From the NCBI RefSeq assembly GCF_002934545.1, contig NZ_PTJA01000003.1, forward strand, positions 457,295 to 521,294: a DNA stretch of 64,000 bases. Reading direction: 5' to 3'. Source of the stretch: Lacrimispora xylanisolvens (GTDB taxonomy: Bacteria; Bacillota; Clostridia; Lachnospirales; Lachnospiraceae). A program made the position numbers and the translations under genes. Position 1 is the stretch's first letter. Each line of letters opens with the position of its first letter. Shown here one piece after another: positions 37,247-46,568 of this stretch. Under the pieces are notes generated by a model. That model saw only the letters and a program-made list of their open reading frames with translations. It had not been told where the DNA came from and made no database searches.

Positions 37247-38598
37247 AAATCATAATCGTGGGTTGCGGAAAAGTTGGGACAACCCTGGCAGAACAGTTAA
37301 ACAAAGAACAACATGATATCGTCATTATCGATAAAAATGCCGGCGTGGTAAATTCCATTTCGGAGAGAATCGATGTTATGGGTGTTGTTGGGAACGGTGC
37401 AGTAAATAAGGTACAGATGGAGGCCGGGATCGAAGATACGGATCTTTTAATAGCTACAACAAATTCTGACGAACTGAATATGCTGTGCTGTCTGATTGCA
37501 AAAAAAGCAGGTAACTGCCATACAATTGCCAGAATCCGAAACCCTGAATATGATTCCCAAATCGGCTACATTCGTGAAGAACTGGGCCTTTCCCTGGCGA
37601 TAAATCCTGAAATGGCGGCCGCCATGGAAATTGCAAGACTGCTGCGGTTCCCTTCTGCAATTAAGATTGATACATTTGCAAAAGGGAAAAAAGAAATCTT
37701 AAAATTCATTGTTCCTGATCATTCTGTTCTTAATAATATGAAAGTCAGGGATGTTCTGGTAAGACTTAAATGCAATGTCCTGATCTGCGCCATTGAGCAC
37801 AATTCAGAGGTCATTATACCAGGAGGAGACTCCATAATTAGTGCGGGAGATAAGATATCTTTCATTGCATCTCCTGTTGAATCCAATGAATTCTTTAAAC
37901 AGGTTGGAATTGACAACAATGTTATTAAAACAGCCATGCTGGTGGGCGGGGGCAAAATTACTTATTACGTAGCTAAAATGCTGGAAAACACAAAAATTAA
38001 AGTAAAGATTCTGGAACAGAATGCAGAACGCTGTAACGAGCTCAGTGAATTGCTTCCAAGAGCCATGGTAATAAATGGCGACGCCTCTGACCAGGAACTG
38101 CTTTTGCAGGAGGGGATTGGCCAGACTGATGCATTTGCATCCCTCACCGGCTTTGATGAAGAAAATATTATGCTGTCCCTTTATGCAGCCAGCCAGTCAA
38201 AAGCCAAGCTGATTACGAAAATAAACAGGATTGCATTTGAAAATGTCATAGATTCCATGAATCTGGGAAGTATTATTTATCCGAAGCTGATTACTGCAGA
38301 AACCATTTTACAGTATGTCCGCGCCATGCAGAACTCCATGGGAAGCAATGTGGAAACACTGTATAAAATTGTGGCGGACCGGGCAGAAGCGTTGGAATTT
38401 AAAGTGGTTAATGAGCCATGCATTGTAGGAATTCCACTGGAAAAGCTGGAACTAAAAGATAATCTTCTGGTAGCTTATATCATGCGCAAGGGACGTTTTA
38501 TCAGCCCACGCGGAAAGGATACCTTAGAAGAGGGGGACAGGGTCATCGTTGTTACAACGGTAACCGGACTGAATGATTTGAAAGATATACTAAGGTAG
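37243..38598 (+). CDS. trkA: Trk potassium uptake, regulatory subunit TrkA
   Basis: A 451-residue cytoplasmic protein with two RCK (NAD-binding plus TrkA-C) units: GCGKVGTTLAEQL at residues 7-19 and VGGGKITYYVAKML near residue 235. It gates the TrkH channel encoded next in response to nucleotides. The start overlaps the rng stop as ATGA, with AAGGAG ahead; an earlier start inside rng is not supported. Confidence 0.92.
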   Translation: MKIIIVGCGKVGTTLAEQLNKEQHDIVIIDKNAGVVNSISERIDVMGVVGNGAVNKVQMEAGIEDTDLLIATTNSDELNMLCCLIAKKAGNCHTIARIRNPEYDSQIGYIREELGLSLAINPEMAAAMEIARLLRFPSAIKIDTFAKGKKEILKFIVPDHSVLNNMKVRDVLVRLKCNVLICAIEHNSEVIIPGGDSIISAGDKISFIASPVESNEFFKQVGIDNNVIKTAMLVGGGKITYYVAKMLENTKIKVKILEQNAERCNELSELLPRAMVINGDASDQELLLQEGIGQTDAFASLTGFDEENIMLSLYAASQSKAKLITKINRIAFENVIDSMNLGSIIYPKLITAETILQYVRAMQNSMGSNVETLYKIVADRAEALEFKVVNEPCIVGIPLEKLELKDNLLVAYIMRKGRFISPRGKDTLEEGDRVIVVTTVTGLNDLKDILR

Positions 38599-38615
38599 GA
38601 AAAGGCGATAGAGTA

Positions 38616-40058
38616 ATGAATAAAAAAATTATCATTTATGTTTTGGGTTGGATTTTAAACATGGAAGCAGTATTTATGCTTCCCCCCTGTGTGGTTGCAT
38701 TGATCTACAAAGAGACAAACGGCATCTGGTTTCTTGCAGTCGCCTCGGTGTGTGGTGGAATCGGATTCTTATGTACCCGCAAGAAGCCGGCTAATATGGT
38801 GTTTTTTGCAAAAGAAGGTTTTGTCTCAGTCGCGTTAAGCTGGATCGTACTCAGTTTTTTCGGGGCGCTTCCATTTTATTTCAGCAAAGAAATTCCAGTA
38901 TTTGAGGATGCCATGTTTGAGGTCATATCCGGTTTTACTACAACTGGTGCAAGCATTCTTCCTGATGTGGAATCACTTTCCAAATGTATGATCTTCTGGC
39001 GCAGTTTCACCCACTGGATCGGAGGTATGGGAGTTCTTGTATTTATTTTATCTATTCTGCCCCTGGCTGGTGGTTACAATATGTATATTATGAAGGCAGA
39101 GAGTCCGGGCCCTTCCGTTGGTAAACTGGTTCCAAGAGTCAAAACTACTGCCAAGATTCTATATGGTATTTACCTGTTTATGACGGCACTGGAAGTAATA
39201 CTGCTTATGATTGGCGGGATGTCATTGTTTGACTCCCTGACCATCAGTTTTGGAACAGCCGGTACTGGTGGTTTTGGTATTAAGAATAATAGTATGGCAT
39301 TCTATGACAGCTACTATTTGCAGGGCATTGTCACCGTATTTATGATTCTTTTCGGTGTGAATTTTAATGTATACTATCTTTTTTTAACACGTCATCCCAA
39401 AGATGCCTTGTTCAGTGAAGAAGCGAGGGCTTATTTAGGGATCATCGGTGTCTCCATATTGTTAATCACAATCAACATTCATCGGGGATTTGGAAGTGTC
39501 TTTGCTGCATTCCATCATGCTGCATTCCAGGTAGCTTCCATCATTACAACCACCGGTTACTCCACGGTTGATTTTGATTTTTGGCCTGAATTTTCCAAGG
39601 GAATTCTGGTAGTACTTATGTTTATCGGAGCCTGCGCCGGCAGTACGGGCGGAGGTATTAAAGTATCTAGAGTTGTTGTATTATTAAAAGCTGTTAAAAA
39701 AGAGCTGGATTCTCTCATTCACCCAAGAAGCGTAAAAGTTTTAAAGCTGGAGGGCAAACCGGTAGAACATCAGGTAATGAGATCAATTAATACGTTTCTT
39801 GGTGCCTATATCGTTATTTTTATCTTTTCCGTATTAATTGTCAGTCTGGATAATTTTGACTTTACCACAAATTTCACTGCAATTGCGGCGACTTTTAATA
39901 ATATTGGCCCTGGATTGGCTGGTGCTGGTCCCGCCAAAAACTTTTCCCTGTTTTCACCGTTATCCAAGTATGTCATGATGTTTGATATGCTGGCAGGACG
40001 ACTGGAGATATTCCCTATGCTTCTTTTATTTGCACCATCTACATGGAAGAAGAGCTAA
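38616..40058 (+). CDS. trkH: Trk potassium uptake, membrane subunit TrkH
   Basis: A 480-residue membrane protein with the four-repeat K+ channel fold. Filter-like segments are visible as SGFTTTGASIL, GTAGTGGFGIKN, ITTTGYSTVDFD and FNNIGPGLAGAG. It forms the potassium pathway gated by TrkA. A strong terminator follows. Confidence 0.92.
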   Translation: MNKKIIIYVLGWILNMEAVFMLPPCVVALIYKETNGIWFLAVASVCGGIGFLCTRKKPANMVFFAKEGFVSVALSWIVLSFFGALPFYFSKEIPVFEDAMFEVISGFTTTGASILPDVESLSKCMIFWRSFTHWIGGMGVLVFILSILPLAGGYNMYIMKAESPGPSVGKLVPRVKTTAKILYGIYLFMTALEVILLMIGGMSLFDSLTISFGTAGTGGFGIKNNSMAFYDSYYLQGIVTVFMILFGVNFNVYYLFLTRHPKDALFSEEARAYLGIIGVSILLITINIHRGFGSVFAAFHHAAFQVASIITTTGYSTVDFDFWPEFSKGILVVLMFIGACAGSTGGGIKVSRVVVLLKAVKKELDSLIHPRSVKVLKLEGKPVEHQVMRSINTFLGAYIVIFIFSVLIVSLDNFDFTTNFTAIAATFNNIGPGLAGAGPAKNFSLFSPLSKYVMMFDMLAGRLEIFPMLLLFAPSTWKKS

Positions 40059-40065
40059 GTAGAAA

Positions 40066-40095
40066 AAGCCCCCGGAGAAAAATCCGGGGGCTTTG
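40066..40095. terminator. Bidirectional terminator between trkH and the MFS gene
   Basis: A perfect 12-bp stem AAAGCCCCCGGA (40066-40077) with its complement at 40084-40095. It separates convergent genes and has T on both exits. Confidence 0.85.
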
Positions 40096-40115
40096 CAATC
40101 TTATAAAAGCGGAAA

Positions 40116-41312
40116 TCAGGCTTTCTTTTTCTGGTGCCAGATCTTAAAATTAACGGCCGAAAGAACGATTACAAATATTACGTTAAAAACCAGGATGCTG
40201 ATTGCAGCAACGATTCCCACACGGTCAGCCACACCGCCTACAATCTGAGGCGTTATGATGCCTCCCATCGCAGATATTGCTGTAAGAAGAGACATTCCCA
40301 AGGTAGAACCCTGAATCAGAGGTCCGGCATTGGCGATACAGGTAGGATAAATACCGGAAAGAAAGAAACCAAGTCCAAGGAGAGAAGCTGTAACCAGAGG
40401 TAAGCTGTTAACTTTGATTAATATAAAAAAACAGACAGCACTGCCAATGGAGTTAATCAGTAAAATAGTGCTTCTATGTACTTTCTTAGACATGGCGGCA
40501 CACAGTAACCGTCCACCCATAATAACAAGCCAGGTTAGTGAAACCAGGGTTGTGGCAAATTCTGCACTCATAACACCTGTATTCTGAAGATAAGTGACAA
40601 ACCACCCATTAATGCAGTTCTCTACTCCAAGATAGAAGAACAAAATAAAAGCAATGCAGTAAAATGCAAAGGAACGAAGAAATCCTTTGTTTCCAGCCAC
40701 TGTACTTTTCGTCTTGTTTTTCCTTTCTTCTATTTCTTTCTGAGCTTCATTTATCAAATTATAATTCATGGTTCCATATGAAATTGCAGATATAATAGTA
40801 AGAACTACAATCATATAGAGTGTTACTCGCCATCCAAATCCCAGTTTCATCATCATTGCCGTAAGTAAAGGAGCAAGAAATGCACCGATTGCAAACGTAC
40901 AGTGAAGGAGGTTAAGCTTTCCTGTGGCAGAATCTCCATAAATATCATTGACTGCCGCATTATTTAAAATTGTAATGCATCCCCTGGTAAAGCCGTAGAG
41001 CAGCATGACTGCATACATGACTGGAAGAGGAGGCAATAGACTTAAAACCATCAGAGACGTCGGCACAAAAAGTGTAACCAGAGTGATAGCCCTCTTTTTT
41101 CCCATAATTGGAACCATAACAGGAAAAATAAAGCTGGATGAAAGATTGCCGATTGCCATGACTGATAAAAGTCCTCCGGCTGCAAGAAAGCTGATTCCAG
41201 CTTCTTTAATAATGGATGGAAGTATGGCTCCTATCACTAAAACCGCCATACCGCTGACAGCATATCCGTAGCAGCATCGGATAAATATTGAATTTCTTGG
41301 ATCTGATTTCAT
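40116..41312 (-). CDS. Major facilitator superfamily transporter
   Basis: A 398-residue carrier with twelve hydrophobic segments; an MFS-like start CCYGYAVSGMAVLVIGAILPS and a central hydrophilic loop near residues 190-205 (EAQKEIEERKNKTKS). The gene runs opposite to its neighbours and interrupts the usual rng-rplU adjacency, so it may be a later arrival together with trkAH. Substrate cannot be inferred. The ribosome site is GGGGGT. Confidence 0.82.
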   Translation of the reverse strand: MKSDPRNSIFIRCCYGYAVSGMAVLVIGAILPSIIKEAGISFLAAGGLLSVMAIGNLSSSFIFPVMVPIMGKKRAITLVTLFVPTSLMVLSLLPPLPVMYAVMLLYGFTRGCITILNNAAVNDIYGDSATGKLNLLHCTFAIGAFLAPLLTAMMMKLGFGWRVTLYMIVVLTIISAISYGTMNYNLINEAQKEIEERKNKTKSTVAGNKGFLRSFAFYCIAFILFFYLGVENCINGWFVTYLQNTGVMSAEFATTLVSLTWLVIMGGRLLCAAMSKKVHRSTILLINSIGSAVCFFILIKVNSLPLVTASLLGLGFFLSGIYPTCIANAGPLIQGSTLGMSLLTAISAMGGIITPQIVGGVADRVGIVAAISILVFNVIFVIVLSAVNFKIWHQKKKA

Positions 41313-41426
41313 TGGTATTACCCCCTTTTTTGATCAAACATTGACCATTATACTAAGAGAAATGGAAAAATACAAGGAGAAGTCATAAAACCCTCGTTTT
41401 TTCTAATAAATTTCCAGAAAAAATTA

Positions 41427-41455
41427 TTGACATAACCGTTAAGGAATGCTATATT
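41427..41455 (+). promoter_or_regulatory. Promoter of the rplU operon
   Basis: TTGACA (41427-41432) and TATATT (41450-41455) are spaced by 17 bases, near consensus, as expected for a ribosomal protein operon. Confidence 0.85.
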
Positions 41456-41461
41456 TATACA

Positions 41462-41542
41462 GTATGCCGCACAATGAGGTTAAAAAGTTTCTGATTATTC
41501 AGAGCACCATAGTTGGCGAGTAATGATAATAGGAGGTGCCAT
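41462..41542 (+). promoter_or_regulatory. Probable L21 leader RNA
   Basis: The 80-base untranslated leader between the promoter and rplU occupies the place of the L21 leader found before rplU-prp-rpmA operons in Firmicutes, which is thought to bind an encoded ribosomal protein. I identify it by position; I did not fold it against the family model. Confidence 0.45.
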
Positions 41543-41851
41543 ATGTACGCGATTATTGCAACAGGTGGTAAGCAGTACAAAGTAGCGGAAGGCGATATCA
41601 TTAAAGTTGAAAAGCTTGGTGTTGACGCTGGTGAAGCTGTCACATTTGACCAGGTTCTTGTTGTAAACAATGGTGAATTAGCAGTAGGCTGCCCGACTGT
41701 AGCAGGTGCTACCGTAACAGGTACAGTTGTTAAAGAAGGCAAAGCTAAAAAAGTTATTGTTTACAAGTATAAGAGAAAATCTGGATACCATAAGAAGAAT
41801 GGTCACAGACAGTCTTATACTCAGGTTAAGATCGAAAAGATCAACGCTTAA
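41543..41851 (+). CDS. rplU: Ribosomal protein L21
   Basis: A 102-residue protein of the large ribosomal subunit with the start [14 protein letters not shown] and the C-terminal [15 protein letters not shown] typical of bL21. ATG 41543 follows AGGAGGTG. It heads the rplU-prp-rpmA operon. Confidence 0.97.
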   Translation: MYAIIATGGKQYKVAEGDIIKVEKLGVDAGEAVTFDQVLVVNNGELAVGCPTVAGATVTGTVVKEGKAKKVIVYKYKRKSGYHKKNGHRQSYTQVKIEKINA

Positions 41852-41853
41852 TC

Positions 41854-42192
41854 ATGATAAGAGTAACCGTATTTGTTGATTCAGAACAACGTTATACAGG
41901 AATTGATATGTTAGGACATGCAGGGTTGGCTGATGATCATCAGGATGGACAAGAGCTTGTCTGTTCCGCTGTTTCAGCTCTGACTTTTAATATGGCCAAC
42001 AGTGTGGAGCAATTCACAGAGGATTCTTTCGAAGTGAACCAGGAAGAAAAGACAGGATCTTTTCAGTTTCGGTTTACCTCTGACATAAGTTCCGGGTCGC
42101 AGCTCCTTATGAATTCTCTGGTATTCGGATTACAGGATATTGAGGAAGAATATGGAGAACCATATATTAAAATCCGATTTAAGGAGGTGTAA
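41854..42192 (+). CDS. prp: Ribosomal-processing cysteine protease Prp
   Basis: A 112-residue cysteine protease (YsxB/DUF464) with the catalytic pair His in GHAGLA and Cys in LVCSAVSALT. It removes the N-terminal extension of L27 in Firmicutes. The neighbouring rpmA product has exactly such an extension, ending FFA-H. Gene starts two bases after rplU. Confidence 0.94.
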   Translation: MIRVTVFVDSEQRYTGIDMLGHAGLADDHQDGQELVCSAVSALTFNMANSVEQFTEDSFEVNQEEKTGSFQFRFTSDISSGSQLLMNSLVFGLQDIEEEYGEPYIKIRFKEV

Positions 42193-42195
42193 GTG

Positions 42196-42486
42196 ATGTT
42201 AAAGATGAACCTTCAATTTTTCGCTCATAAAAAGGGTGTTGGTTCTACAAAGAACGGCAGAGATTCCGAGTCTAAGAGATTAGGTGCCAAAAGAGCTGAT
42301 GGACAGTTCGTATTAGCTGGCAACATTCTTTACAGACAGCGTGGAACTCACATTCATCCAGGCATCAACGTAGGCCGCGGCGGTGATGATACATTATTCG
42401 CTTTAGTGGATGGCGTTGTGAAATTTGAGAGAAAAGGCAGAGACAAAAAGCAGGTTTCTGTTTATCCAAAAGCAATTAACGAATAA
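42196..42486 (+). CDS. rpmA: Ribosomal protein L27 with Prp-cleaved extension
   Basis: A 96-residue bL27. The N-terminus [14 protein letters not shown] contains the Prp site (LxxFA cut before His), so mature L27 should begin at His-Lys-Lys-Gly. I chose ATG 42196 seven bases after AAGGAGGTG; GTG 42193 is possible. Mature L27 reaches the peptidyl transferase centre, which is why removal of the extension is essential in related bacteria. Confidence 0.95.
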   Translation: MLKMNLQFFAHKKGVGSTKNGRDSESKRLGAKRADGQFVLAGNILYRQRGTHIHPGINVGRGGDDTLFALVDGVVKFERKGRDKKQVSVYPKAINE

Positions 42487-42492
42487 TTGGAC

Positions 42493-42526
42493 CGGCTTCA
42501 TACCTTGACGTATGGAGCCGTTTTTT
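42493..42526 (+). terminator. Terminator of the rplU-prp-rpmA operon
   Basis: Stem CGGCTTCATAC (42493-42503) with GTATGGAGCCG (42510-42520), one G-U pair, then six T. Confidence 0.85.
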
Positions 42527-42534
42527 ACGATACG

Positions 42535-42576
42535 CCCATTAATCTGAACATAGAATAATGGGATTCCGTTTTTTTA
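42535..42576 (+). terminator. Second hairpin before obgE
   Basis: Stem CCCATTA (42535-42541) with TAATGGG (42556-42562), and seven T a few bases later. It may back up the rpmA terminator or form part of the obgE leader. Confidence 0.45.
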
Positions 42577-42602
42577 TCACAAGAAAGGAAACAGGTGAAT
42601 GA

Positions 42603-43886
42603 ATGTTTGCCGATAGAGCAAAAATATATATAAGATCCGGAAAAGGCGGCGACGGTCATGTCAGCTTCCGGAGAGAACTTTATGTTCCCTGCGGCGGTCC
42701 TGACGGCGGTGATGGCGGCCGGGGCGGTAATATTATTTTTGAAGTGGATGAGGGACTTAATACATTAAGTGACTTCAGACACATTCACAAGTATACTGCA
42801 CAGGACGGAGAACCAGGCGGAAAGCGCCGGTGTCACGGAAAAGATGGCAGCGACTTAATCATAAAAGTACCAGAAGGAACTGTTTTAAAGGATTTTGAAT
42901 CCGGAAAAGTAATTGCTGATATGTCAGGAGATAATCGCCGTGAAGTTATTTTAAAGGGCGGCAGAGGCGGACAGGGCAATATGAACTTTGCAACCCCTAC
43001 CATGCAGGCACCGAAATACGCACAGCCTGGACAGCCTTCTCAGGAACTCTGGGTGCAGATGGAATTAAAAGTAATTGCCGATGTAGGGCTGGTAGGATTC
43101 CCCAATGTAGGAAAATCCACTCTTTTATCACGTGTCAGCAACGCAAGACCTAAAATTGCCAACTATCATTTTACTACTTTAAATCCCCATCTTGGAGTGG
43201 TAGATATTGATGGAGGAAAAGGTTTTGTCATGGCAGATATTCCAGGACTGATTGAGGGTGCTTCTGAAGGGGTAGGACTTGGACATGATTTCCTTCGCCA
43301 TATTGAGCGGACAAGAGTACTGGTTCATGTTGTAGATTCTGCTTCCACAGAAGGAAGGGATCCCATTGCCGATATCAAAGCCATTAATAAAGAGCTGGAA
43401 GCATATAATCCTGAATTAATCAAACGTCCTCAAATTATAGCTGCCAATAAGATTGATGCCATTTATGAAGATGGTGAGAGTCCAATCGATAAACTGAAAG
43501 CTGAATTTGAACCTCAGGGCATTAAAGTTTACCCCATCTCTGCAGTAAGCGGCCAGGGTGTTAAGGAGCTGCTTTATGCCGTATATGAACTGCTTAAAAC
43601 CGTTAATTTAAGTCCTTTGATCTTCGAAAAAGAATTCGACTTAAAGAGTCTGTCAGGCATAATGCTGCCTTATTCAGTAGAAGTAACGGAAGACGGTGTT
43701 TATGTGGTTGAAGGTCCCCGTATTGAAAAGATGCTTGGTTATACAAATCTGGAATCAGAAAAAGGCTTTACTTTCTTCCAGAAGTTCTTAAAAGACAACG
43801 GTATATTGGAAGAACTTGAAAATGCCGGCATTCAGGAAGGCGATACGGTCCGCATGTATGGTCTTGAATTTGACTATTACAAGTAA
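42603..43886 (+). CDS. obgE: GTPase Obg
   Basis: A 427-residue ribosome-assembly GTPase: glycine-rich Obg fold (1-155), G domain with GFPNVGKST (G1), DIPGLIEGA (G3) and NKID (G4), and a C-terminal OCT domain (about 345-427). It acts in late 50S assembly and in stringent control. The position after rplU-prp-rpmA is conserved across Firmicutes. Confidence 0.97.
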   Translation: MFADRAKIYIRSGKGGDGHVSFRRELYVPCGGPDGGDGGRGGNIIFEVDEGLNTLSDFRHIHKYTAQDGEPGGKRRCHGKDGSDLIIKVPEGTVLKDFESGKVIADMSGDNRREVILKGGRGGQGNMNFATPTMQAPKYAQPGQPSQELWVQMELKVIADVGLVGFPNVGKSTLLSRVSNARPKIANYHFTTLNPHLGVVDIDGGKGFVMADIPGLIEGASEGVGLGHDFLRHIERTRVLVHVVDSASTEGRDPIADIKAINKELEAYNPELIKRPQIIAANKIDAIYEDGESPIDKLKAEFEPQGIKVYPISAVSGQGVKELLYAVYELLKTVNLSPLIFEKEFDLKSLSGIMLPYSVEVTEDGVYVVEGPRIEKMLGYTNLESEKGFTFFQKFLKDNGILEELENAGIQEGDTVRMYGLEFDYYK

Positions 43887-43899
43887 CAAGGAGAATAAT

Positions 43900-44196
43900 A
43901 TGACAAGTAAGCAGAGATCCTATTTAAAAGGATTAGCGATGAATATAGATCCAATCTTTCAGATTGGCAAATCCAGCCTGACTCCTGAGATCACAAATGC
44001 GATCGCAGAGGCTTTAGAAGCAAGAGAATTAATTAAAATAACCATTTTAAAAAATTGTGCCGATGATGGTAACAGTATTGCTTCTATTTTGTCTGAACGG
44101 ACCCGTTCTGAAGTAGTTCAGGTCATTGGAAGAAAGATCGTCCTTTATAAACAGGCAAAAGACGAAACAAAGAGAAAAATTGCTCTTCCTAAATAA
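43900..44196 (+). CDS. yhbY: YhbY-family RNA-binding protein
   Basis: A 98-residue CRM-domain protein: LTPEITNAIAEALEARELIKI and the GR motif region VVQVIGRKIVLYKQ are typical. The CRM fold binds pre-50S particles. ATG 43900 follows AAGGAG; the upstream open frame overlapping obgE is not used. It continues the ribosome-assembly cluster. Confidence 0.92.
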   Translation: MTSKQRSYLKGLAMNIDPIFQIGKSSLTPEITNAIAEALEARELIKITILKNCADDGNSIASILSERTRSEVVQVIGRKIVLYKQAKDETKRKIALPK

Positions 44197-44230
44197 CAGG
44201 TCTTATCATTAGGCCAGGGAGTCGATAATT

Positions 44231-44851
44231 ATGGGTAATATAGGGATTATGGGCGGAACATTCGATCCGATCCACAATGGTCATCTGATGCTTGGAGAAC
44301 AGGCTTATGAAGAATACCAGCTGGATGAGGTATGGTTTATGCCATCCGGGCATCCACCTCACAAAAAAAATCAGAAAATAACCGATCCAGACATCCGCCT
44401 TACGATGACACAACTTGCCATTGAGGGAAAAACCGGTCTGGTCTGCTCTGATTTCGAGGTCAGAAGAAACGGAAGTACCTATACCGCTCAGACCTTAAGA
44501 TTGCTGCGGGAAGCTTATCCACAGCATCAATACTTTTTTATCATTGGAGCTGATTCGCTTTATGAAATTGAAAACTGGTATGAACCGGATCAGGTTCTGT
44601 CTCAAGCCGTGATTTTAGCCGCCCGGCGGGAATATGAAGATGCGCACCTTTCCATGGAACAGCAGATTGCCTTCCTGGGCACCAGGTACAAGGCAGATAT
44701 CCGCATTCTTCATTGTAAAGAGATGGATATTTCCTCCGCCATGCTGCGGGAACGAATTGCAGGCGGCCTTTCTGTTTCAGAATATGTACCCCCTAAGGTA
44801 CTGGCATATATTAAAGATCAAGGCTTGTATCAGGAGAAGGATAAAGCATGA
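44231..44851 (+). CDS. nadD: Nicotinate-nucleotide adenylyltransferase
   Basis: A 206-residue enzyme that adenylates nicotinate mononucleotide in NAD synthesis. Nucleotidyltransferase motifs GGTFDPIHNGH (7-17) and a late ISSAMLRERI are present, and MPSGHPPHK binds the substrate. It overlaps yqeK by ATGA. Confidence 0.95.
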   Translation: MGNIGIMGGTFDPIHNGHLMLGEQAYEEYQLDEVWFMPSGHPPHKKNQKITDPDIRLTMTQLAIEGKTGLVCSDFEVRRNGSTYTAQTLRLLREAYPQHQYFFIIGADSLYEIENWYEPDQVLSQAVILAARREYEDAHLSMEQQIAFLGTRYKADIRILHCKEMDISSAMLRERIAGGLSVSEYVPPKVLAYIKDQGLYQEKDKA

Positions 44852-45444
44852 TAGATGTTATAATGGAATTGAGAAATGATTTAAAGGATAAATTGAACCC
44901 TTTAAGATATGAACACACGTTAAGTGTATCTTTTATCTGTACCGCATTGGCCATGCGTTACAGTTGTAATTTAGATCAGGCAGAGCTTGCAGGTCTGCTT
45001 CACGATTGTGCAAAGCATTACGGAAACGAAGAAATTATTAAAAAATGCCGGAAACAGGATATTCAATTAACTGATGATGAACTTAAGGCCCCAGTCGTGC
45101 TTCATGCCAAATACGGGGCATGGCTGGCGGAGAATAAATATAATGTAACTGACCAGGAGGTTTTAAGTGCCATTCGGTGGCATACAACAGGAAGACCCCA
45201 AATGTCCCTGCTTGAAAAAATCGTTTTTACGGCAGATTATATTGAACCCAGGCGGGAGCGTGCGCCTGATCTGCTTCATATTCGTTCTCTTGCATTTACA
45301 GATTTGGATGAATGTGTTTATCAGATTCTTAAGAATACTCTTGAATATCTGGAAAGCAAAGGAAGTTTTGTGGATTCTGTTTCTAACCAGGCATATGCTT
45401 ATTATAAACAGGTTCACAATGAAAAGAAGGGAGAAACAAGATGA
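44848..45444 (+). CDS. yqeK: HD-domain Ap4A hydrolase YqeK
   Basis: A 198-residue metal-dependent HD hydrolase (HTLSVS, GLLHDCAKHY, HAKYGAWLA, IRWHTTG) of the YqeK family, which splits diadenosine tetraphosphate to ADP. Translationally coupled to nadD and rsfS (ATGA on both sides). Confidence 0.93.
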   Translation: MIDVIMELRNDLKDKLNPLRYEHTLSVSFICTALAMRYSCNLDQAELAGLLHDCAKHYGNEEIIKKCRKQDIQLTDDELKAPVVLHAKYGAWLAENKYNVTDQEVLSAIRWHTTGRPQMSLLEKIVFTADYIEPRRERAPDLLHIRSLAFTDLDECVYQILKNTLEYLESKGSFVDSVSNQAYAYYKQVHNEKKGETR

Positions 45445-45800
45445 ATCAATCCATGGATATGGTAAAAACAGCTTATGCAGCTTTATCTGATAAAAAAGGT
45501 GAGGATGTAAGCGTTATTGACATTCGTAACGTATCAGTTCTTGCTGATTACTTTATTATTGCCAGCGGTACTAACTCAAACCAGGTGCAGGCAATGGTAG
45601 ACAATGTGGAAGAGGAACTGGGTAAAAAGGGATATGTTTGCAAGCAGGTAGAAGGCTATCAGACTGCCAATTGGATTCTCATGGACTATGGCGATATCAT
45701 CGTGCATGTCTTTGATAAAGAGAACCGTCTTTTCTATGATCTGGAGCGAATCTGGAGAGATGGAAAGACAATCTCAGTGGAAGATTTAGATGTAAAATAG
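45441..45800 (+). CDS. rsfS: Ribosomal silencing factor RsfS
   Basis: A 119-residue protein that binds L14 and blocks subunit joining in starvation. Recognised by DIRNVSVLADYFIIASGTN and NWILMDYGDIIVHVFDK. Last gene of the nadD-yqeK-rsfS operon. Confidence 0.95.
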   Translation: MNQSMDMVKTAYAALSDKKGEDVSVIDIRNVSVLADYFIIASGTNSNQVQAMVDNVEEELGKKGYVCKQVEGYQTANWILMDYGDIIVHVFDKENRLFYDLERIWRDGKTISVEDLDVK

Positions 45801-45827
45801 ATTTGAATATAATTAAATTTAAAATCA

Positions 45828-45859
45828 ACGGCTTAACAAATATTGTGAGCCGTTTTTTT
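45828..45859 (+). terminator. Terminator after rsfS
   Basis: Stem AACGGCT with AGCCGTT (about 45828-45854) followed by seven T. Confidence 0.75.
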
Positions 45860-45903
45860 AGGCTTAAAGTTAACATAATTTTTTTATGTTAACTTTAAGC
45901 CTA
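45859..45903. repeat. 19-bp perfect palindrome between rsfS and lexA
   Basis: Positions 45859-45877 are exactly complementary to 45885-45903, with a 7-base loop ATTTTTT. There is no T-run outside the stem on either strand, so it is not a plain intrinsic terminator. It sits between convergent genes. Confidence 0.7.
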
Positions 45904-45910
45904 TTACTTC

Positions 45911-46531
45911 TTAGTGAATCCCTAAACGGAACAAACCAATTACTTTTCCAAGGATCTCTACATGATCGACTATAATAGGATCCATAGTATCATTCTCAGG
46001 CTGAAGACGATAATGTCCGTTCTCTTTAAAAAAACGCTTTACCGTAGCGGAATCATCTACCAGCGCTACAACGATCTCCCCATTCTGGGCAGTGGAGCAG
46101 TGCTCCACAATAATCTGATCCCCTTCTAATATCCCTGAATTAATCATGGAATTGCCTCTCACCTTTAACATGAAAGTCTCTGCATTGGGCAAGAGATCGG
46201 AGGGAATGGGATAGTAATTTTCAATATTCTCTTCTGCATATAAAGGCTGTCCGGCAGCAACCGTTCCAAGTATGGGAACGTTCACAACTTCCCGGCGGGT
46301 AAGATTAAAGCAGTCATCAATGATCTCAATGGTACGGGGCTTGGTCGGATCCCTTCTTATATATCCTTTTTCCTCGAGTGTTTCCAGGTGAGAGTGTACA
46401 GAAGATGTGGATTTAAGATGGACCGCTTCACAGATCTCCCTGACTGCAGGCGGATATCCCTTCTTCAAAATAGTCTCTTTTATATATTCTAAAATTTCCT
46501 GCTGTTTGGGTGTAATTTTTTCTTGCGCCAT
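45911..46531 (-). CDS. lexA: SOS repressor LexA
   Basis: A 206-residue repressor: winged helix DNA-binding domain (1-70), then the S24 peptidase domain with the Ala93-Gly94 cleavage bond in GTVAAGQPL, catalytic Ser128 in RGNSMINSG and Lys165 in SATVKRFF. Damage-activated RecA triggers self-cleavage. Four GAAC-N4-GTTC-like boxes lie in the divergent promoter region, so it represses itself and the yneA-like gene. Confidence 0.97.
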   Translation of the reverse strand: MAQEKITPKQQEILEYIKETILKKGYPPAVREICEAVHLKSTSSVHSHLETLEEKGYIRRDPTKPRTIEIIDDCFNLTRREVVNVPILGTVAAGQPLYAEENIENYYPIPSDLLPNAETFMLKVRGNSMINSGILEGDQIIVEHCSTAQNGEIVVALVDDSATVKRFFKENGHYRLQPENDTMDPIIVDHVEILGKVIGLFRLGIH

Positions 46532-46568
46532 AACACAGCCTCCTCATTCCTATTCATTAAAACTATAG

